The notes beneath the pieces were generated by a model. The model was not told the origin of the DNA and searched no databases. It saw only the letters and a list, made by a program, of their open reading frames with translations. A program made the translations under genes and the position numbers. Positions 52,376 through 62,304 of a stretch of DNA of 64,000 nt are shown here, piece after piece (position 1 is the first letter of the stretch; the number at the start of each line of letters is the position of its first letter). Source of the stretch: Desulfofustis limnaeus (GTDB lineage: Bacteria; Desulfobacterota; Desulfobulbia; Desulfobulbales; Desulfocapsaceae); NCBI RefSeq assembly GCF_023169885.1, contig NZ_AP025516.1, positions 3,265,501-3,329,500 of the forward strand, written 5' to 3'.

Positions 52376-54303
52376 TCCGTCACCTCCCGCAGCAAGCCCA
52401 TGATCCGTTTCTCCACCGCCTCCAGTTCCGCATCGATCTCGGCCAGCGGCCTCGGTGGCTGGTACTGGAAGAATTCGCGGTTGAAGTTGATCTCGTACCC
52501 CACCTTGCCGATGCCGCCGTCCTGCTCGTCGAGCGTGTCGCGGTCGATCCAGGCGTCCGCCACATAGGGGTGCACCTCGCGCAGCACATAGCTGATCACA
52601 TCTTCTTTGAGGGGAATGTTTTCAAAATCCTTCAGGTTGGAGTCTGCCTCGTACTCGACATATTTTCCTTTCTCTGCCGGGTTGAGTCCCAGCATGGCTT
52701 TCAGCTTATCCGGCGCAAGTTCGGGCAGGGTTTGGCCGGGGAATAACGCCTCGAAATCCAGAGCGGCTTCCTTGTGCACCTTGGCGATCACCGGCTCGGC
52801 CTCGGGGTCGACCTCGGTGAAGGCGTCGCGAAAGGCCTTTTTCTGTGCCGTGCCCTTGGCCCCCTTGGCCCAGCCTTCGACATCGTCGGGCAACTGTTTG
52901 ACGATCTTCTGCACCTCGTCCCAAACATCATTCCAATCATAGTGCGCGTCACTGCCGTACACCTCTTCGATGGCCAGCACGGCGTCGAGAAGTTCCGGGC
53001 AGGTGTCGAGGTAGCGTTCCTTGGCCTCCTGGGTGAGCTGGAACTTAAGGCGCAGCGGACGCAGTATGGTGACGCGGCGGTAGCCGAAGTCGGCATTGTC
53101 AAAGATCTTGCTTGTGTTCGATTCAGTCAGTGCACCATGCTCGCGGGTCACTTCATCGATGGCCTTTTCATCCAGCCAGCGGCGCTTGTTGCCGAGGCTT
53201 CGTTTCATCGGTGTCCAGCGCTCGCGGGCGTCGATCAGTTGGATTTTGCCCTTGCGGTGCGCCTCTTTGCGGTTGCTGAGCACCCAGACGAAGGTGCCGA
53301 TGCCGGTGTTGTAGAACATCTGCTCGGGCAAAGCGACAATGGCCTCCAGCCAGTCGTGTTCGATGATCCAGCGACGGATTTCGCTTTCGCCGCTGCCCGC
53401 GCCGCCGGTGAAGAGCGGCGAGCCGTTGAAGACGATGGCGATGCGCGAGCCGGGCTTGTCGCGGTTGCCCGGCTGCCACGGCTGAAACTTGGCGATCATG
53501 TGGATCAGAAAAAGCAGTGCGCCGTCGTTGATGCGCGGTAGCTTGCCGTTATAGCCGCGAAAGTTGGGCCAGCGGTCGATCTCCTTTTTCTCCCCCTTCC
53601 AGTCCACGCCAAAGGGAGGATTGGCCAGCAGGTAGTCGAAGCGCATGTCGGAGAACTGATCGTTGGTCAGGGTGTTGCCGTATTCGATGCGGCTGTCCTT
53701 GTGCCCCTTGATTAGCAGGTCGGAGGCGGCAACTGCGTAGGAGCGCGGGTTGTAGTCCTGGCCGTAGACCTTGACCGTGGCCTGCTCGTTGTGGGCGCGT
53801 AGCCAGTTCTGGCTTTCTGCCAGCATGCCGCCAGTGCCGCAGGCCGGGTCGCAGATGGTGACGATTTTGCCCGCCTGGGTGAGCACCTGAGTATCGGGCT
53901 CCAGCAGCAGGTTGACCATCAGGCGGATGACCTCGCGAGGGGTGAAGTGGTCACCGGCCGTCTCATTGGCCGCCTCGTTGAAGCGCCGGATAAGGTCTTC
54001 GAACACCAGTCCCAGTTTGCGGAAATCGAGCTGGCTATGATTGTGAAAACCCAGCGGATTGCCGCCATCGTCCTTGGCCAGTTCGTTCAACACCCGGTCC
54101 ACCAGCTGCGGGTCTTTGCCCTTCAAGGTCTCGTAGCGCTTGAGGACCGCCTCTTTGGTGGGGGCCAGAACAGCATCGAAACGGCGCAGCACGGTCAAAG
54201 GAAGCATGACCCGTTCGTACTGCGGCGGCCGGTAGGGTCCGCGCAGCAAATCGGCCACAGACCAGATGAAATTTGCTAGTTGCTGGAAATTGCCTGGGGT
54301 CAT
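52372..54303 (-). CDS. hsdM: Type I DNA methyltransferase M subunit
   Basis: A 643-residue N6-adenine methyltransferase. The N-terminal HsdM_N region has 'LANFIWSVADLLRGPYRPPQ' and 'VMLPLTVLRRFDAVLAPT'. The SAM-binding region has 'DPACGTGGMLAESQNWL' (motif I) and the catalytic motif IV 'DYLLANPPFGVDWKG'. The C-terminal tail contacts HsdS. It should modify host DNA with HsdS, but that subunit is disrupted. First gene of the operon hsdM - small gene - hsdS - ptuA - ptuB - hsdR. Confidence 0.93.
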   Translation of the reverse strand: MTPGNFQQLANFIWSVADLLRGPYRPPQYERVMLPLTVLRRFDAVLAPTKEAVLKRYETLKGKDPQLVDRVLNELAKDDGGNPLGFHNHSQLDFRKLGLVFEDLIRRFNEAANETAGDHFTPREVIRLMVNLLLEPDTQVLTQAGKIVTICDPACGTGGMLAESQNWLRAHNEQATVKVYGQDYNPRSYAVAASDLLIKGHKDSRIEYGNTLTNDQFSDMRFDYLLANPPFGVDWKGEKKEIDRWPNFRGYNGKLPRINDGALLFLIHMIAKFQPWQPGNRDKPGSRIAIVFNGSPLFTGGAGSGESEIRRWIIEHDWLEAIVALPEQMFYNTGIGTFVWVLSNRKEAHRKGKIQLIDARERWTPMKRSLGNKRRWLDEKAIDEVTREHGALTESNTSKIFDNADFGYRRVTILRPLRLKFQLTQEAKERYLDTCPELLDAVLAIEEVYGSDAHYDWNDVWDEVQKIVKQLPDDVEGWAKGAKGTAQKKAFRDAFTEVDPEAEPVIAKVHKEAALDFEALFPGQTLPELAPDKLKAMLGLNPAEKGKYVEYEADSNLKDFENIPLKEDVISYVLREVHPYVADAWIDRDTLDEQDGGIGKVGYEINFNREFFQYQPPRPLAEIDAELEAVEKRIMGLLREVTE

Positions 54304-54745
54304 GGATGGATATCCGTGTTATTGAGTTTCAGTTTGCCAAACTCTTTCATTCGTTCACATAAGGTTTCAGGTATTTTTTTCCGGCGTAGATGAAATCGCC
54401 CTTCTGCTTTATTCAGCGGTTGATCGTGGAAAAGCTCTCACCCTACAAGTAGGTTATTTCCTTTCAGCGATCTCATGCTCATTGCCAAACCGACAACCAC
54501 GGCACTTAACATAGCAGTTGAGAGCATAGGTCAAAAGCGGAAACTTATGAAGATCTTCGGAAATTGCCGATACTTTTTCCGTTTCTTCGATAAGTAAAAG
54601 CATATCCCAACCAAGGAGTCACCGCCCTCAGGAACCAACGACCTGTTTGGCGAAGTCATGAAGAAATTGGCGTTAGAGTTATTTGCCGGCTTATGTTGTC
54701 CCAATGTATTTTCACTCGCTTTTCATTAGACCAAGACCATATCGA
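54304..54745. other. Intergenic region upstream of hsdM
   Basis: About 440 bp, AT-richer than hsdM, between the RM operon start and the terminase small subunit end. It should hold the hsdM promoter. I see no gene, hairpin or tRNA. Confidence 0.4.
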
Positions 54746-55276
54746 CTATTCCCGTTTTATTTCTCCCGTGAAGTCCTTGACGATGACCAACCTTGTTTTC
54801 TGGTCCTGGCTGACCGTATTGTACAGACCGAGATGTTTTGCTAGGACATCAAGGGCCTTAAGCTTATCATTGAATCTAATCCGTTTCACAAAGGTAGTCC
54901 CCTCCCTATCCCCTTTTCCTCGAACCTCAAATATGTCGATACTCGCGATAGCAGAAGCTTCCTGGGAGTTCAACTCGGCAAGGTCTCGAAGCGATTTATC
55001 CTCATTAAAGAGCTTGCGGGGATCGAAGAAAGCGATTCTGGTACACTCAGTCAGGACCATCTCTGCGGAGAGATCTATTTTAGCCATCATCCTCTTCCGC
55101 AACTTTTCCACGGTAGAGGTTACGTAGAGGTCTTTCAACAGTTCGCTCGCCATCCTATTAACGCTTCCGGGCTTCATCCGTTCCGTATTATAAGCAAACC
55201 GGTAGGCCTCCGATGCATTGCCGGTTTCGACATATTTATGAGCGAATTTTTCTTTTTTAATCGTTCGCCTAGCTCC
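54746..55276 (-). CDS. Terminase small subunit-like protein
   Basis: Starting at MGARRTIKKEKFAHKYVETG (55276) gives 176 residues; an ATG five codons earlier is possible. 'KEKFAHKYVETGNASEAYRF' and 'NRMASELLKDLYVTSTVEKL' match the helix-turn-helix of phage small terminases (Terminase_2 family), followed by a helical oligomerisation part. In phages it recognises packaging DNA. No large terminase, portal or capsid genes are nearby, as in phage satellites that redirect helper packaging. Confidence 0.75.
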   Translation of the reverse strand, partial: GARRTIKKEKFAHKYVETGNASEAYRFAYNTERMKPGSVNRMASELLKDLYVTSTVEKLRKRMMAKIDLSAEMVLTECTRIAFFDPRKLFNEDKSLRDLAELNSQEASAIASIDIFEVRGKGDREGTTFVKRIRFNDKLKALDVLAKHLGLYNTVSQDQKTRLVIVKDFTGEIKRE

Positions 55277-55419
55277 CATATTCAGCCCCATTTCCTTGTG
55301 GTGCAGGTTTTCTCATAAGTGGAGCGAGGCGCTCTTCAATCTCGCGAAAAAGCATGCCGCTCCACAATGGTACCTTGAAAGCCGAACCCAGCAGGTATTT
55401 CGTTCGCGTCTTTTGTCAC

Positions 55420-55812
55420 TCAAACCCTCTTACAATTGAGCGAATCGCACTTCTGGAAGATCTGGTGCTTCGGCAGTTGCTGCTCGGTGAACCCTTCAAG
55501 GGGATCTGATGGAGCAGCCTCCATGTTGTCACCGAACCTGATGGACTGGCAGTAAATGGCATAAACGACCCGGTAGCCGCATTCATCGGGAAGTCGATAT
55601 TCTAATACGGTCCCGACCGCCTTGACTGGTGTTCCGGTCGGTCTGGCGAGTGCCCGATGCGCCTGCCGGCCACGGGTAATAACGGCGAAAAACTTCTCTT
55701 GGGCTCGAACGATAAGGATCAGTTCCACATCATCCGCGTGTGCATGGTATTGAGCGACCATGATGCCGCCGAGCTCGACAACGATTTTTTCCTTAATGGT
55801 TCGACTCCTCAT
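55420..55812 (-). CDS. Hypothetical protein in island
   Basis: A 130-codon frame; Met18 (MVAQYHAHADDVELILI) may be the true start. 'EKFFAVITRGRQAHRALARP' and 'LEYRLPDECGYRVVYAIYCQ' are not recognised. No signal or membrane segment. It lies between the terminase and replication-like genes on the same strand. Existence is supported mainly by position and length. Confidence 0.4.
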   Translation of the reverse strand: MRSRTIKEKIVVELGGIMVAQYHAHADDVELILIVRAQEKFFAVITRGRQAHRALARPTGTPVKAVGTVLEYRLPDECGYRVVYAIYCQSIRFGDNMEAAPSDPLEGFTEQQLPKHQIFQKCDSLNCKRV

Positions 55813-56021
55813 ACTCCTCCGTCATGATGCATAGTATGGCTATACATGAAATACACGTAAACCGAAGGGGGTAAGACCAATTTGGCCGATTTGACTGCCG
55901 GGCCTTCCAAGAAAGAGGTTGCTGCGATTTTTAGGTACGTAAGTTGACGGGGGTTACAAGAGGAACTTTTCATTTTAGACACGTAACCCGGCGTGTAAGA
56001 TTACACGTAGAATATCCCCCC

Positions 56022-56516
56022 TTATTTCCTTGCAGAGGTAGTGAAAAACACCCCGGACTTCGGCTGGCAAAAGCCTTTTCCTCTGATCAGGCCCTGCTTG
56101 GTGAAGCAAGGTGGATCCCCTATCTTCCAAAGCTTCCATTTGTCCTCAAACTGATAAACGCTCTGATCACCCGGGCCGTTGCCACCCTGGCGTATGATAC
56201 TGAGGAACCCGACCGCCAGGAATCTTTTGATCGCCTTGCGTATCGTATCAGCATTGTATGGAGGCATGCTCATCCCCCAGGCTGGTCCATGAAAAAAATC
56301 CTGAATGGCAACAGTCGGCGCCTTGAGGTTGCTTCTGTTCTGTAATTGCAAATAATCGTTGTTCCCTTTTGCATCCTTCCCAAACACCCTGAGCGTCAGA
56401 ATGAAAAGCCAGATATCTTTATGGGTACTGCTCAAAGAACGAAATGCATCGGAACGGAGCAGCTCCTTCGTTACCCATGTTCCTTGCGCTCTGCCGTTAT
56501 TTTTTTTCTTTGCCAT
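56022..56516 (-). CDS. Hypothetical winged-helix-like protein, possibly replication-related
   Basis: Start at Met22 (MAKKKNNGRAQGTWVTKELL), 164 residues. The pattern 'SDAFRSLSSTHKDIWLFILT', then 'YNADTIRKAIKRFLAVGFLS' resembles helix-turn-helix proteins in phages and plasmids that carry an initiator or primase accessory role. No catalytic motif visible. Likely a DNA-binding protein of the island. Confidence 0.5.
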   Translation of the reverse strand: MAKKKNNGRAQGTWVTKELLRSDAFRSLSSTHKDIWLFILTLRVFGKDAKGNNDYLQLQNRSNLKAPTVAIQDFFHGPAWGMSMPPYNADTIRKAIKRFLAVGFLSIIRQGGNGPGDQSVYQFEDKWKLWKIGDPPCFTKQGLIRGKGFCQPKSGVFFTTSARK

Positions 56517-56625
56517 CATAGCCCCTCTTAGGACACTCATGACGGGTACAGCCCGAGGGAAGGGGCTGTATCTTTTCACAAGGTCCCACCCTCGCGCCCG
56601 CCATGCTGTCGTTGTTCATTTCCGA

Positions 56626-56889
56626 TTACCGATACGGCCGATGTTGATAAAGGGCACAGTCCGGAGCTGTACAGTTCCGAATTTCGTCTTTCCACCCGGG
56701 ATCCGGCATTTCTTCCTCGGTGCCTCCGAAACATTGAAAGCACATGGCTCCTATAGCCTTGACTTTGCTCCCAGGGTCGGCGTTTGCCTTTCTGACGAGG
56801 TTATGCTCCTGCGTGATTGGCTCACCGGCGATTTTCATCTGTTCGATCCGCTTATGAGCTTTTTGTATGCTTGTTTCAGTCGATTTCAT
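56626..56889 (-). CDS. Small zinc-finger-like phage protein
   Basis: An 87-residue protein. 'IGAMCFQCFGG' and 'IRNCTAPDCALYQHRPYR' give four Cys in two pairs (CxxC and CX4C) with the 'xYxHRPY' end common to small prophage proteins. Probably a zinc-binding structural or regulatory protein. Confidence 0.6.
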   Translation of the reverse strand: MKSTETSIQKAHKRIEQMKIAGEPITQEHNLVRKANADPGSKVKAIGAMCFQCFGGTEEEMPDPGWKDEIRNCTAPDCALYQHRPYR

Positions 56890-57153
56890 TGCTTCACACC
56901 CTTATTTTTAAACGTTTATGGGTGACCCCATGCCTTTTCCCCTTGTAAGTTCGATCGCTGTTTTTACCAGGCTCCTTTAGAGCAATTCCCGTGTGGGGTT
57001 GAAGCTGCCTGGAAAAGCTCATTGCCTTCCATGGCAGGCTCCCTCTAGCACCTGTCCCGTTTGGGAATGCTGTCTGGTAGCCGATACCTCAAGTTCAGGG
57101 TCGAGACGGTAGGAAAGGCATGGCCAGGCCGTTATCTCTCATGGCTCGATACC

Positions 57154-57474
57154 TTAATTGGTACTGCCGGCACCCGGTTGCACGTTTGAGAAAGATGCCG
57201 CAAAGCCCATGCTTTGATCCCAGTAGGATTTGCGGGCTTCTTCGAGATCAGCAACCAGCCTTCGGATTTCCTCATCAGTTTTCCCTGCAATACGTGCAGC
57301 AATGAGGACATCTACTTCGGACGAGGGCCAAGCTATTGATCGGGAACCGATACTGACCGGTTTTGGCCAGAGCCTTTGAGCGATAAGTTCGTAGACGCGT
57401 GAACGGGAGTAACCTGTTTCAGAGATGACGGTTTTAAGACGTACTAATTTGACTCGATTGTACAGCGTTGCCAT
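57154..57474 (-). CDS. alpA: AlpA-family transcriptional regulator
   Basis: A 106-residue protein. 'LVRLKTVISETGYSRSRVYE' and 'LIAQRLWPKPVSIGSRSIAW' followed by 'PSSEVDVLIAARIAG' is the AlpA/MerR-like winged helix of P4-type elements. In such elements AlpA activates excision by the adjacent integrase. The C-terminal ~30 residues are extra. Its gene lies upstream of the small and terminase genes. Confidence 0.85.
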   Translation of the reverse strand: MATLYNRVKLVRLKTVISETGYSRSRVYELIAQRLWPKPVSIGSRSIAWPSSEVDVLIAARIAGKTDEEIRRLVADLEEARKSYWDQSMGFAASFSNVQPGAGSTN

Positions 57475-57696
57475 AGTGGACCTCTTTGGTTGAATTAAGA
57501 AGTTGTTGAACTATGGCTAGAATATACAGTTTTTTTCGGGCTAATATAGGTAGGCGAGTTGCGGTAAACTATTGGAAAAAAACGTATAAATGAGGGGATG
57601 GTAGTATGGTGATCCTGGGGTAGGTTCGATAAGCGCCTTTGTAATTTATTTTAAATTCAACATGTTAAATGGTACCCTGGTTTGTGCCTCAAAATA

Positions 57697-58314
57697 TCAA
57701 CTTGGCGTTTTTGGAGCCCCTCCTTTTTGCTCCCAGTTGGCAATTTTCGCAACCTCCTCGATGCCGGATGCATTGAACTCTCCATCCTCCTTTATCAATT
57801 GGTACTTTTGAGCGTTTTTTTCCAGCCAATCTGTCAGTGCTTTTTTCACCGATCTTCCTTCCCGCATAGAGGGATCCGCTTCGACAGCATGCCATGCACC
57901 GATCGCCGCTGCCAATTTAGGGGAATAATGCGGATGGCTTTCGTTCAGGAAATCAGGTTGATCGGTAGACCTAGGGAAGAAGAGATCTGAATTTATTTTC
58001 CTTTTCATCAGCCACTCCTTTAGGTCGTTTGCCAGAACGACGGTTTTTTGGGGGTCCACTTCCCTTATGATTTTTTGATGTTCTCCTACATCAACTATCT
58101 CTTTAAGCTTTAAAATTATTATTCCAGCAGACAATCTCTTTTTACAGATATCCTCGATTAGCGCTGTCAATACAGCGTTAAACCCTTTAGGTCGCTTGTT
58201 GCCTTCACGACTCATTACATCTTCAGCTTCATCCGGATCCACTCCCACAATCAACAATGCGGCTTGCACTAGGGTGTACTCTTCACATAATCGCCAATAA
58301 TCCATCCCTTCCAT
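57697..58314 (-). CDS. Island-associated hypothetical protein
   Basis: A 205-residue protein directly after the integrase (2 bp gap), so probably co-transcribed. 'YWRLCEEYTLVQAALLIVGV' and 'PKLAAAIGAWHAVEADPSMR' with 'SVKKALTDWLEKNAQKYQLI' recur, as I recall, next to integrases in other proteobacterial islands. No catalytic motif seen. Possible DNA-binding or excision role. Confidence 0.55.
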   Translation of the reverse strand: MEGMDYWRLCEEYTLVQAALLIVGVDPDEAEDVMSREGNKRPKGFNAVLTALIEDICKKRLSAGIIILKLKEIVDVGEHQKIIREVDPQKTVVLANDLKEWLMKRKINSDLFFPRSTDQPDFLNESHPHYSPKLAAAIGAWHAVEADPSMREGRSVKKALTDWLEKNAQKYQLIKEDGEFNASGIEEVAKIANWEQKGGAPKTPS

Positions 58315-58316
58315 TC

Positions 58317-59537
58317 TTATTCTCCTCCAACCGCCCTGAAAATTGGCACCACTTTGTTGCCTTTTTTCAAGGTATCCAGATAGTCAGCCCACGCCTGCAT
58401 CATTTTCCTACGTTCAGGAAGATGCTGCGCGTGGTTATAAGCCGCTTTTATACTGTTTCGCTCTGCATGAGCTAGTTGGCGCTCAATAACATCCGAACGC
58501 CACCCCTGTTCGTGCAATACCGTTGATGCCATGGCCCTGAAACCATGCCCGGACATTTCTTCCTTTTCAAAACCCATCCGCCGTAAAGCTGCTAGGACAG
58601 TATTTTCGCTCATTGGCCGAGAATTTGTTCTGATACTGGGAAAGACATATCGCCCCCCTCTGGTAATCGGCAGAATTTCATGCAACACTTCCACAGACTG
58701 CCGCGAAAGGGGTACAATGTGCGGGTCCTTCATCTTCATCTTTATGGCAGGTATGCGCCACTCTGCATTATCAAGATCAATTTCAGACCATTCAGCATGA
58801 CGTAGCTCCCCAGGTCGAACGAAAACTAACGGGGCCAACTTCAAGGCGCATCTCGCAACTGGTGTTCCCTGATACCCATCAATTGCGCGGAGGAGTTCCC
58901 CGATTTTTTTTGGTTCGATGATGGTTGCCATACGACCGTGTTTGGCTGGCGTTAGTGCGCCGCGAAGATCTGCAGAAGGATCCCGTTCTGCTCTGCCAGT
59001 GGCGATAGCATACCGGAAGATCTGCCCGCAGTTTTGTTGGGCTCGGTGGGCGGTCTCAAGGATGCCTTGACTTTCAACCCTGCGAAGTACACCTAGAAGT
59101 TCTGGCGGGGCTATCTCTGAGATCGGTCTGGCACCAAGATAGGGAAAAATATACAATTCAAGCCGGCGGATAATTTTTGTGGCATGACTACGAGCCCAAT
59201 TGGAAGAGAACTTACCGTGCCACTCACGAGCTATAGCTTCAAAATTGTTTTCTGTTTTCGCCACCTGGATAAACTTTTCAATCTTCCGTGTCTGACCAGG
59301 GTCAATGCCGCTGGCTATCATTTTCCGAGCCTCATCCCTTTTTTCTCTCGCTTCAGCAAGTTTCACATCAGGGTATACACCAAGGGCGAGCGTCTTACGT
59401 TTGCCCGCATATCGATAATCGAGGCGAAAGTACTTCCCCACTTGATTGACCAGAAGGTACATTCCTTTTTCATCGGTCAGCTTGTACTGTCTGCTCTGGG
59501 GCTTGGCGTTGCGAATGGCGGTATCTGTGAGCGGCAT
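58317..59537 (-). CDS. int: P4-type tyrosine integrase
   Basis: Start at ATG 59537 (MPLTDTAIRNAKPQSRQYKL; GGAG upstream), 406 residues; an earlier frame start is not conserved. The N-terminal DUF4102 arm-binding domain is followed by a core-binding domain and the catalytic domain: Arg in 'LVFVRPGELRHAEWSEID', 'HxxR' in 'MSGHGFRAMASTVLHEQGW', His in 'QLAHAERNS' and Tyr in 'IKAAYNHAQHL'. It inserts the island at the tRNA 3' end. It lies 195 bp from attR and reads inward. Confidence 0.94.
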   Translation of the reverse strand: MPLTDTAIRNAKPQSRQYKLTDEKGMYLLVNQVGKYFRLDYRYAGKRKTLALGVYPDVKLAEAREKRDEARKMIASGIDPGQTRKIEKFIQVAKTENNFEAIAREWHGKFSSNWARSHATKIIRRLELYIFPYLGARPISEIAPPELLGVLRRVESQGILETAHRAQQNCGQIFRYAIATGRAERDPSADLRGALTPAKHGRMATIIEPKKIGELLRAIDGYQGTPVARCALKLAPLVFVRPGELRHAEWSEIDLDNAEWRIPAIKMKMKDPHIVPLSRQSVEVLHEILPITRGGRYVFPSIRTNSRPMSENTVLAALRRMGFEKEEMSGHGFRAMASTVLHEQGWRSDVIERQLAHAERNSIKAAYNHAQHLPERRKMMQAWADYLDTLKKGNKVVPIFRAVGGE

Positions 59538-59634
59538 GACGGTATCTCCATTCAATTGGTGGCGGTATTTTGACCCTGAAGCAATTTGCCCAAAGAGCCA
59601 CAACCACTTTATTTCATGGGGAATAGCACGGTAT

Positions 59635-59684
59635 TGACGGTATCTACCCTCAACAGGGTGCTTATACCGTCAAAGATACCGTCA
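59635..59684. promoter_or_regulatory. Integrase arm-type repeats near attR
   Basis: TACCGTCA at 59665-59672 and 59677-59684, and an inverted copy TGACGGTA at 59635-59642. The same octamer pair lies near attL (43818-43837). They are likely arm-binding sites for the integrase. Confidence 0.6.
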
Positions 59685-59731
59685 AGAATGACGGGATGTC
59701 AATAGATGTTGCTGGACTTATCTGGAAAAGG

Positions 59732-59821
59732 AAAACCCCGAAATCCCTACCAGGACTCGGGGTTATATATCTTACCGGATCTCTCCGGACTTCAATTTGG
59801 TGGCGATGCAGGGACTTGAAC
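59732..59821. repeat. Right attachment repeat (attR) with tRNA terminator
   Basis: It matches 43675-43763. On the minus strand AACCCCGA pairs with TCGGGGTT and is followed by TTCC, giving the tRNA terminator at about 59732-59766. The remainder covers the tRNA 3' end. Confidence 0.85.
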
Positions 59822-59874
59822 CCCGGACTCTGCGGATATGAGCCGCATGCTCTGACCGACTGAGCTACATCGCC
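59798..59874 (-). tRNA. tRNA with CAT anticodon (tRNA-Met type)
   Basis: 77 nt including encoded CCA. The acceptor stem GGCGATG/CATCGCC is perfect. The D-arm is 'AGCTCAGTCGGTCAGAGC', the anticodon arm TGCGG-CTCATAT-CCGCA has anticodon CAT, and the T-arm contains GGTTCAAGTCC. Elongator Met is most likely; a lysidine-modified Ile tRNA cannot be excluded. It is the island insertion site and remains intact. Confidence 0.93.
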
Positions 59875-59986
59875 GTTCGTTAAGGGTCACAATTGATACA
59901 TCATTGTCCTTGCAGTGTCAACCATAAATTGGCGCTACCGGTTCGCCGGGGCCTGCTGGCGCCGAATGCAGAGGGACAGGTACAAA

Positions 59987-60022
59987 AACGAAGGGGGAAC
60001 CGTTGGCGGTTCCCCCTTCGTT
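59987..60022 (-). terminator. groESL terminator
   Basis: A perfect 15-bp stem, AACGAAGGGGGAACC with its complement, and a 6-nt loop, followed on the minus strand by TTTTTG. It lies 40 bp beyond the groL stop. Confidence 0.9.
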
Positions 60023-60061
60023 AAACACGTTCGGCCGAAGCCGGAGTGTGAGCAGGCTATA

Positions 60062-61726
<1,665 letters not shown>

Positions 61727-61770
61727 TCAAGCATTCATGTGCAGTTGAAACAATGGTCACCGGTCAATCG

Positions 61771-62061
61771 TTACTTTTCAACGATACCCAGGACGTCATC
61801 TTCACGCATGATCAGATAATCCTCGCCGTCAAGCTTCACGTCGGTGCCGCCGTACTTGGAGAACAGGATGACGTCATCAGCTTTGACCTGCAGGGCGACA
61901 CGCTGCCCGGCGTCGTTCAGTTTACCCGGGCCAACGGCTATGACTTTACCCTGGGCCGGCTTTTCTTTCGCACTGTCAGGGATGATGATGCCGCCGGCGG
62001 TTTTTTCTTCCTCCTCAAGTCTTTTCACAAGAAGGCGATCATTCAACGGACGAATTTTCAT
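61771..62061 (-). CDS. groS: Co-chaperonin GroES
   Basis: A 96-residue protein: '[20 protein letters not shown]', the mobile loop '[15 protein letters not shown]' and '[18 protein letters not shown]' are canonical. AGGAGG 5 bp upstream of the ATG. First gene of groSL, transcribed from the heat-shock-like promoter at 62182-62209. Confidence 0.98.
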   Translation of the reverse strand: MKIRPLNDRLLVKRLEEEEKTAGGIIIPDSAKEKPAQGKVIAVGPGKLNDAGQRVALQVKADDVILFSKYGGTDVKLDGEDYLIMREDDVLGIVEK

Positions 62062-62181
62062 TGTTTCCTCCTATACTGCGTCAAGCTGTAATTATGTATG
62101 TATCGGAACCATCTCGCCTGATCCGGCAGGGTCCCACTCGATGCGCCCGCCCATGGGGGGGCTCTTTCAGAACAGGGCAAA

Positions 62182-62209
62182 CTATAGGGGTGGATAAACA
62201 AAAATCAAG
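62182..62209 (-). promoter_or_regulatory. Heat-shock-like (sigma-32) promoter of groSL
   Basis: On the minus strand, CTTGATT (62209-62203) and CCCCTATAG (62190-62182) are 12 bp apart. This is close to the sigma-32 pattern CTTGAA-N-CCCCAT. TTGATT/TATAGT also make a weak sigma-70 reading. No CIRCE repeat is seen. Confidence 0.55.
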
Positions 62210-62242
62210 GGGCGGCTGCATTTTTTTTGCAACCGCCCCTTG
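62206..62242 (-). terminator. ilvE terminator
   Basis: CAAGGGGCGGTTGCA pairs (14 of 15 plus a G-U) with TGCAGCCGCCCCTTG across an A/T loop and is followed by ATTTTTG on the minus strand. It sits between ilvE and groS, and its 3' end overlaps the groS -35 region. Confidence 0.85.
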
Positions 62243-62304
62243 GGGTTTCGTAAACCTGCGAAAGAACGTACCGGTGTACCGAAACGAACCGGATTCAACC
62301 GCTA

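Larger units (their letters stand above)
43675..59821. mobile_element. 16-kb tRNA-integrated genomic island (satellite-like, carries type I RM and Septu)
   Basis: The ends are an 89/90-bp imperfect direct repeat that contains a terminator hairpin and the last ~25 nt of the tRNA gene. The intact tRNA is at the right end, with a tyrosine integrase next to it reading inward. Integrase, AlpA, small phage-like genes and a terminase small subunit without a large subunit lie at the right. Cargo at the left is hsdMSR with ptuAB. This layout resembles P4-like or PICI-type phage satellites; satellite behaviour is inference. Confidence 0.85.

Noticed and set aside
62062-62181. CIRCE operator upstream of groS
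   Set aside because: I found no TTAGCACTC / GAGTGCTAA inverted repeat; the region has a sigma-32-like promoter instead.
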